Origin: Planctomycetota bacterium | GTDB taxonomy: Bacteria; Planctomycetota; Planctomycetia; Planctomycetales; Planctomycetaceae | DNA: 7,518 nt | Direction of reading: 5' to 3' | Assembly: GCA_024278285.1 (NCBI GenBank) | Contig: JAJRTM010000022.1 | Span: forward strand, 1-7,518 | In this document: positions 6,336-7,518 of the stretch, one piece after another | How positions within the stretch are numbered: position 1 is the first letter of the stretch | Layout: each line of letters opens with the position of its first letter | Position numbers and translations under genes: made by a program | The notes under the pieces: generated by a model | What the model saw: only the letters and a program-made list of their open reading frames with translations | What the model was told of the DNA's origin: nothing | Databases searched by the model: none

Positions 6336-6347
6336 GACGGCGTGAAA
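6302..6347 (-). repeat. Direct repeat and inverted repeat flanking the amidase start codon
   Basis: GACGGCGTGAAA occurs at 6308-6319 and again at 6336-6347, the second copy touching the ATG (6335-6333). In the mRNA both copies supply TTTCACG, and a single complementary CGTGAAA lies at 6308-6302. The inner copy would form a hairpin with a 4-nt loop within codons 6-12. The outer copy would instead enclose the start codon. The sequence relation is exact; regulation is only a suggestion. Confidence 0.45.
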
Positions 6348-6398
6348 AATTTATGAAAAGCGAATGGGATTGCCCGTTGGATACCGAACGCAGAGATC

Positions 6399-6427
6399 AC
6401 TGTATCTGTGAAAAAATAGTGTGTCAA
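6399..6427 (-). promoter_or_regulatory. Sigma-70-type promoter of the amidase gene group
   Basis: On the minus strand a perfect TTGACA (6427-6422) is separated by exactly 17 nt from TACAGT (6404-6399), a 4 of 6 match to the -10 consensus. Transcription would begin near 6392, with a leader of about 57 nt to the ATG at 6335. It is the best-looking promoter in the window and would drive the amidase, hydrolase-like and sulfatase genes if they form an operon. Confidence 0.55.
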
Positions 6428-6673
6428 TCTGAAGTTTTATTTGCCCGGTTATTGAACGCCTGCGGACAGGAATTGATCACTATGATGGCGATGATTTTGT
6501 GAAGCAAGGGGTTCTGCGTAAACTTTAACGGGGCCTCAATCTTTACGTATTTTACCCGAATTGATAGATCGGCTTGATTGTTAAGAGGTTGGAGTTTCTG
6601 CTTTTTTCTTCTGAATCGATAACAAAATATTCAAGATTGCTACGCGGTTTCTTTTGGAAACTTCATCTCAAAC
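6428..6673. other. Intergenic stretch with no recognisable gene
   Basis: This part of the 575-nt gap between the amidase and cysC genes holds no ORF of protein-like composition. I see no tRNA or other RNA gene and no long repeat. It is AT-rich, with a T-rich run near 6600-6610. It could contain upstream regulatory sites for the promoter at 6399-6427, but I can point to none. Confidence 0.5.
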
Positions 6674-6826
6674 CGTAGGATGGCGTGCTTGCACCCATCA
6701 AATGCGATTTCCAGTTCATTAGTCTGATGCCGGTGAATCAATGACAGAATAATAACAGATTACCTCTCCAATTTTCATTGAACGCAATCCGGCACGCGAA
6801 GATGGGTGCAAGCACGCCATCCTACG
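6674..6826. repeat. 153-bp nested inverted-repeat element with perfect 26-bp arms
   Basis: The left arm 6674-6699 (starting CGTAGGATGGCGTGC) is the exact reverse complement of the right arm 6801-6826. Within the 101-bp interior two further pairs fall in nested order: TGCCGG (6728-6733) with CCGGCA (6789-6794), and TCAATGA (6738-6744) with TCATTGA (6775-6781). Each arm also contains GTGC-TT-GCAC, a small hairpin as in REP units. The whole could fold as one long interrupted stem. It sits 21 bp from the cysC terminator and codes for nothing recognisable. A REPIN or MITE-like mobile repeat is the best guess. Confidence 0.85.
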
Positions 6827-6847
6827 AAAAACGAACAAATGTGACAC

Positions 6848-6883
6848 AAAAAAAGCCCTGCGGCGTTACCGCAGGGCTTTTTT
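6848..6883 (-). terminator. Intrinsic (Rho-independent) terminator of cysC
   Basis: GCCCTGCGG (6855-6863) pairs perfectly with CCGCAGGGC (6869-6877) around a 5-nt loop. It is flanked by A7 on one side and T6 on the other, which extend the stem. On the minus strand the hairpin is followed by seven Ts, starting 27 nt after the cysC stop at 6911. The symmetry means it could also stop transcription in the plus direction. Confidence 0.93.
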
Positions 6884-6910
6884 GATCGTATTGATAACAG
6901 ACTACTTTTA

Positions 6911-7518
6911 TCAGGTAGAGAGGTAGCCATTGGCGTCGAGATAGGCGACGACTTCCTGAGCGAGTTCATCGATGCTTTTGTTATCTGCATCGAGAGTCAG
7001 TTCTGGTTTTCCTGGTTCTTCGTAAGGGTCATCAATCCCGGTGAAGCCTTTGATTTCTCCTGCGCGTGCTTTTTTATAAAGACCTTTGGGGTCACGAGCT
7101 TCGCAGGTTTTCAAAGAGGCATTGACGTAAACTTCAATGAATTCGCCTTCCTTGAGAATTTCGCGTGCACGGTCACGATCAGCCCGGTAAGGGGAAATGA
7201 AAGCCGTTAATACAAGCACGCCCGCTTCGCAAAACAGCTTTGCCACTTCGCCAATTCGACGAATGTTTTCTGTACGATCCTCAGCCGAGAAGCCGAGGTT
7301 TTTGTTCAATCCCATGCGAACATTGTCGCCATCGAGAACGAACGTGTGGATCCCTTTTTCATGCAGGATGTGATCAACTGTGTTCGCGACCGTACTTTTT
7401 CCGCACGCGCTGAGCCCGGTAAACCAGAGGACTGCACTTTTATGCCCATTCAATTTCAGGCGATCTTCTGTACTGACAGTGTGATCGTGCCAGGTAACAT
7501 TTGTTGCTTTTTGTTCGG
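6911..7518 (-). CDS. cysC: Adenylylsulfate (APS) kinase, 5' end outside the window
   Basis: CysC phosphorylates adenylylsulfate to PAPS with ATP, the activated sulfate used for assimilation or sulfation. The P-loop is GLSACGKST. It is followed by LDGDNVRMGLNKNLGFS, RTENIRRIGEVAKLF, the substrate-binding AFISPYRADRDRAR with its phospho-acceptor-type serine, and KARAGEIKGFTGIDDPYEEP, all highly typical. A TTG at 7453 might be taken as the start, but the frame stays open upstream to the window edge. It reads EQKATNVTWHDHTVSTEDRL and then KLNGHK, which is the standard N-terminus of CysC (the TWH...R...NGHK region). So at least 22 residues precede the TTG, and the real start lies just beyond 7518. 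The visible part is 202 aa, about full family length, so a stand-alone enzyme is likely. A CysN-CysC fusion cannot be excluded. It is terminated at 6848-6883. Confidence 0.96.
   Translation of the reverse strand, partial: EQKATNVTWHDHTVSTEDRLKLNGHKSAVLWFTGLSACGKSTVANTVDHILHEKGIHTFVLDGDNVRMGLNKNLGFSAEDRTENIRRIGEVAKLFCEAGVLVLTAFISPYRADRDRAREILKEGEFIEVYVNASLKTCEARDPKGLYKKARAGEIKGFTGIDDPYEEPGKPELTLDADNKSIDELAQEVVAYLDANGYLST

Noticed and set aside
6224..6427. 67-codon minus frame across the amidase start region
   Set aside because: It overlaps the amidase N-terminus and its promoter in another frame; it is rich in Phe and His, lacks a Shine-Dalgarno and matches nothing recognisable.
6775..6990. 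71-codon minus frame crossing the cysC terminator
   Set aside because: It runs through the terminator hairpin and one repeat arm and overlaps the cysC 3' end in another frame.

Overview
The window looks like a chromosomal segment of a marine-type planctomycete, probably of the Planctomycetaceae (Gimesia/Rubinisphaera-like), with moderate GC. This is an inference. It rests on an iduronate-2-sulfatase-type sulfatase, an FtsQ-like protein outside any visible division cluster, a small FHA protein, mostly absent Shine-Dalgarno (SD) sequences, and long perfect inverted repeats between genes. No database search was possible.

Layout, left to right. The left edge (1-72, minus) holds only the N-terminus of an unrecognised gene, with the best ribosome binding site and a fair promoter of the window. 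Bases 73-439 hold at most one doubtful small minus-strand ORF. A plus-strand group follows. First is an FtsQ-like membrane-anchored POTRA protein (about 502-1389) whose 5' end appears to be split from its reading frame at an A8 tract. Next is an FHA-domain protein (1654-2088), then a 102-bp inverted-repeat element (2125-2226), then an aldo/keto reductase (2332-3093) with its own probable promoter. A convergent minus-strand group occupies 3125-6335. In transcription order it is an exported peptidoglycan-amidase-like protein, an alpha/beta-hydrolase-fold protein that seems to have lost its catalytic residues, and an exported type I sulfatase. Spacers are 56 and 50 nt, so they may form an operon, and a TTGACA/TACAGT promoter sits upstream of the amidase gene. 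Bases 6336-6910 have no gene but contain a 153-bp nested inverted-repeat element (6674-6826) and a textbook intrinsic terminator (6848-6883). The right edge (6911-7518, minus) is adenylylsulfate kinase (cysC), whose 5' end lies outside the window.

Functional links. CysC makes PAPS, the sulfate donor, whereas the sulfatase removes sulfate esters from exported substrates. Both concern sulfate, but they are in separate transcription units. The FtsQ-like protein and the amidase both point to the cell envelope. The FHA protein would read phosphothreonine signals. No clear new defence or biosynthetic system is visible. The most interesting items are the possible frameshift at the start of the FtsQ-like gene, the catalytically degenerate hydrolase, and the two families of long inverted repeats.
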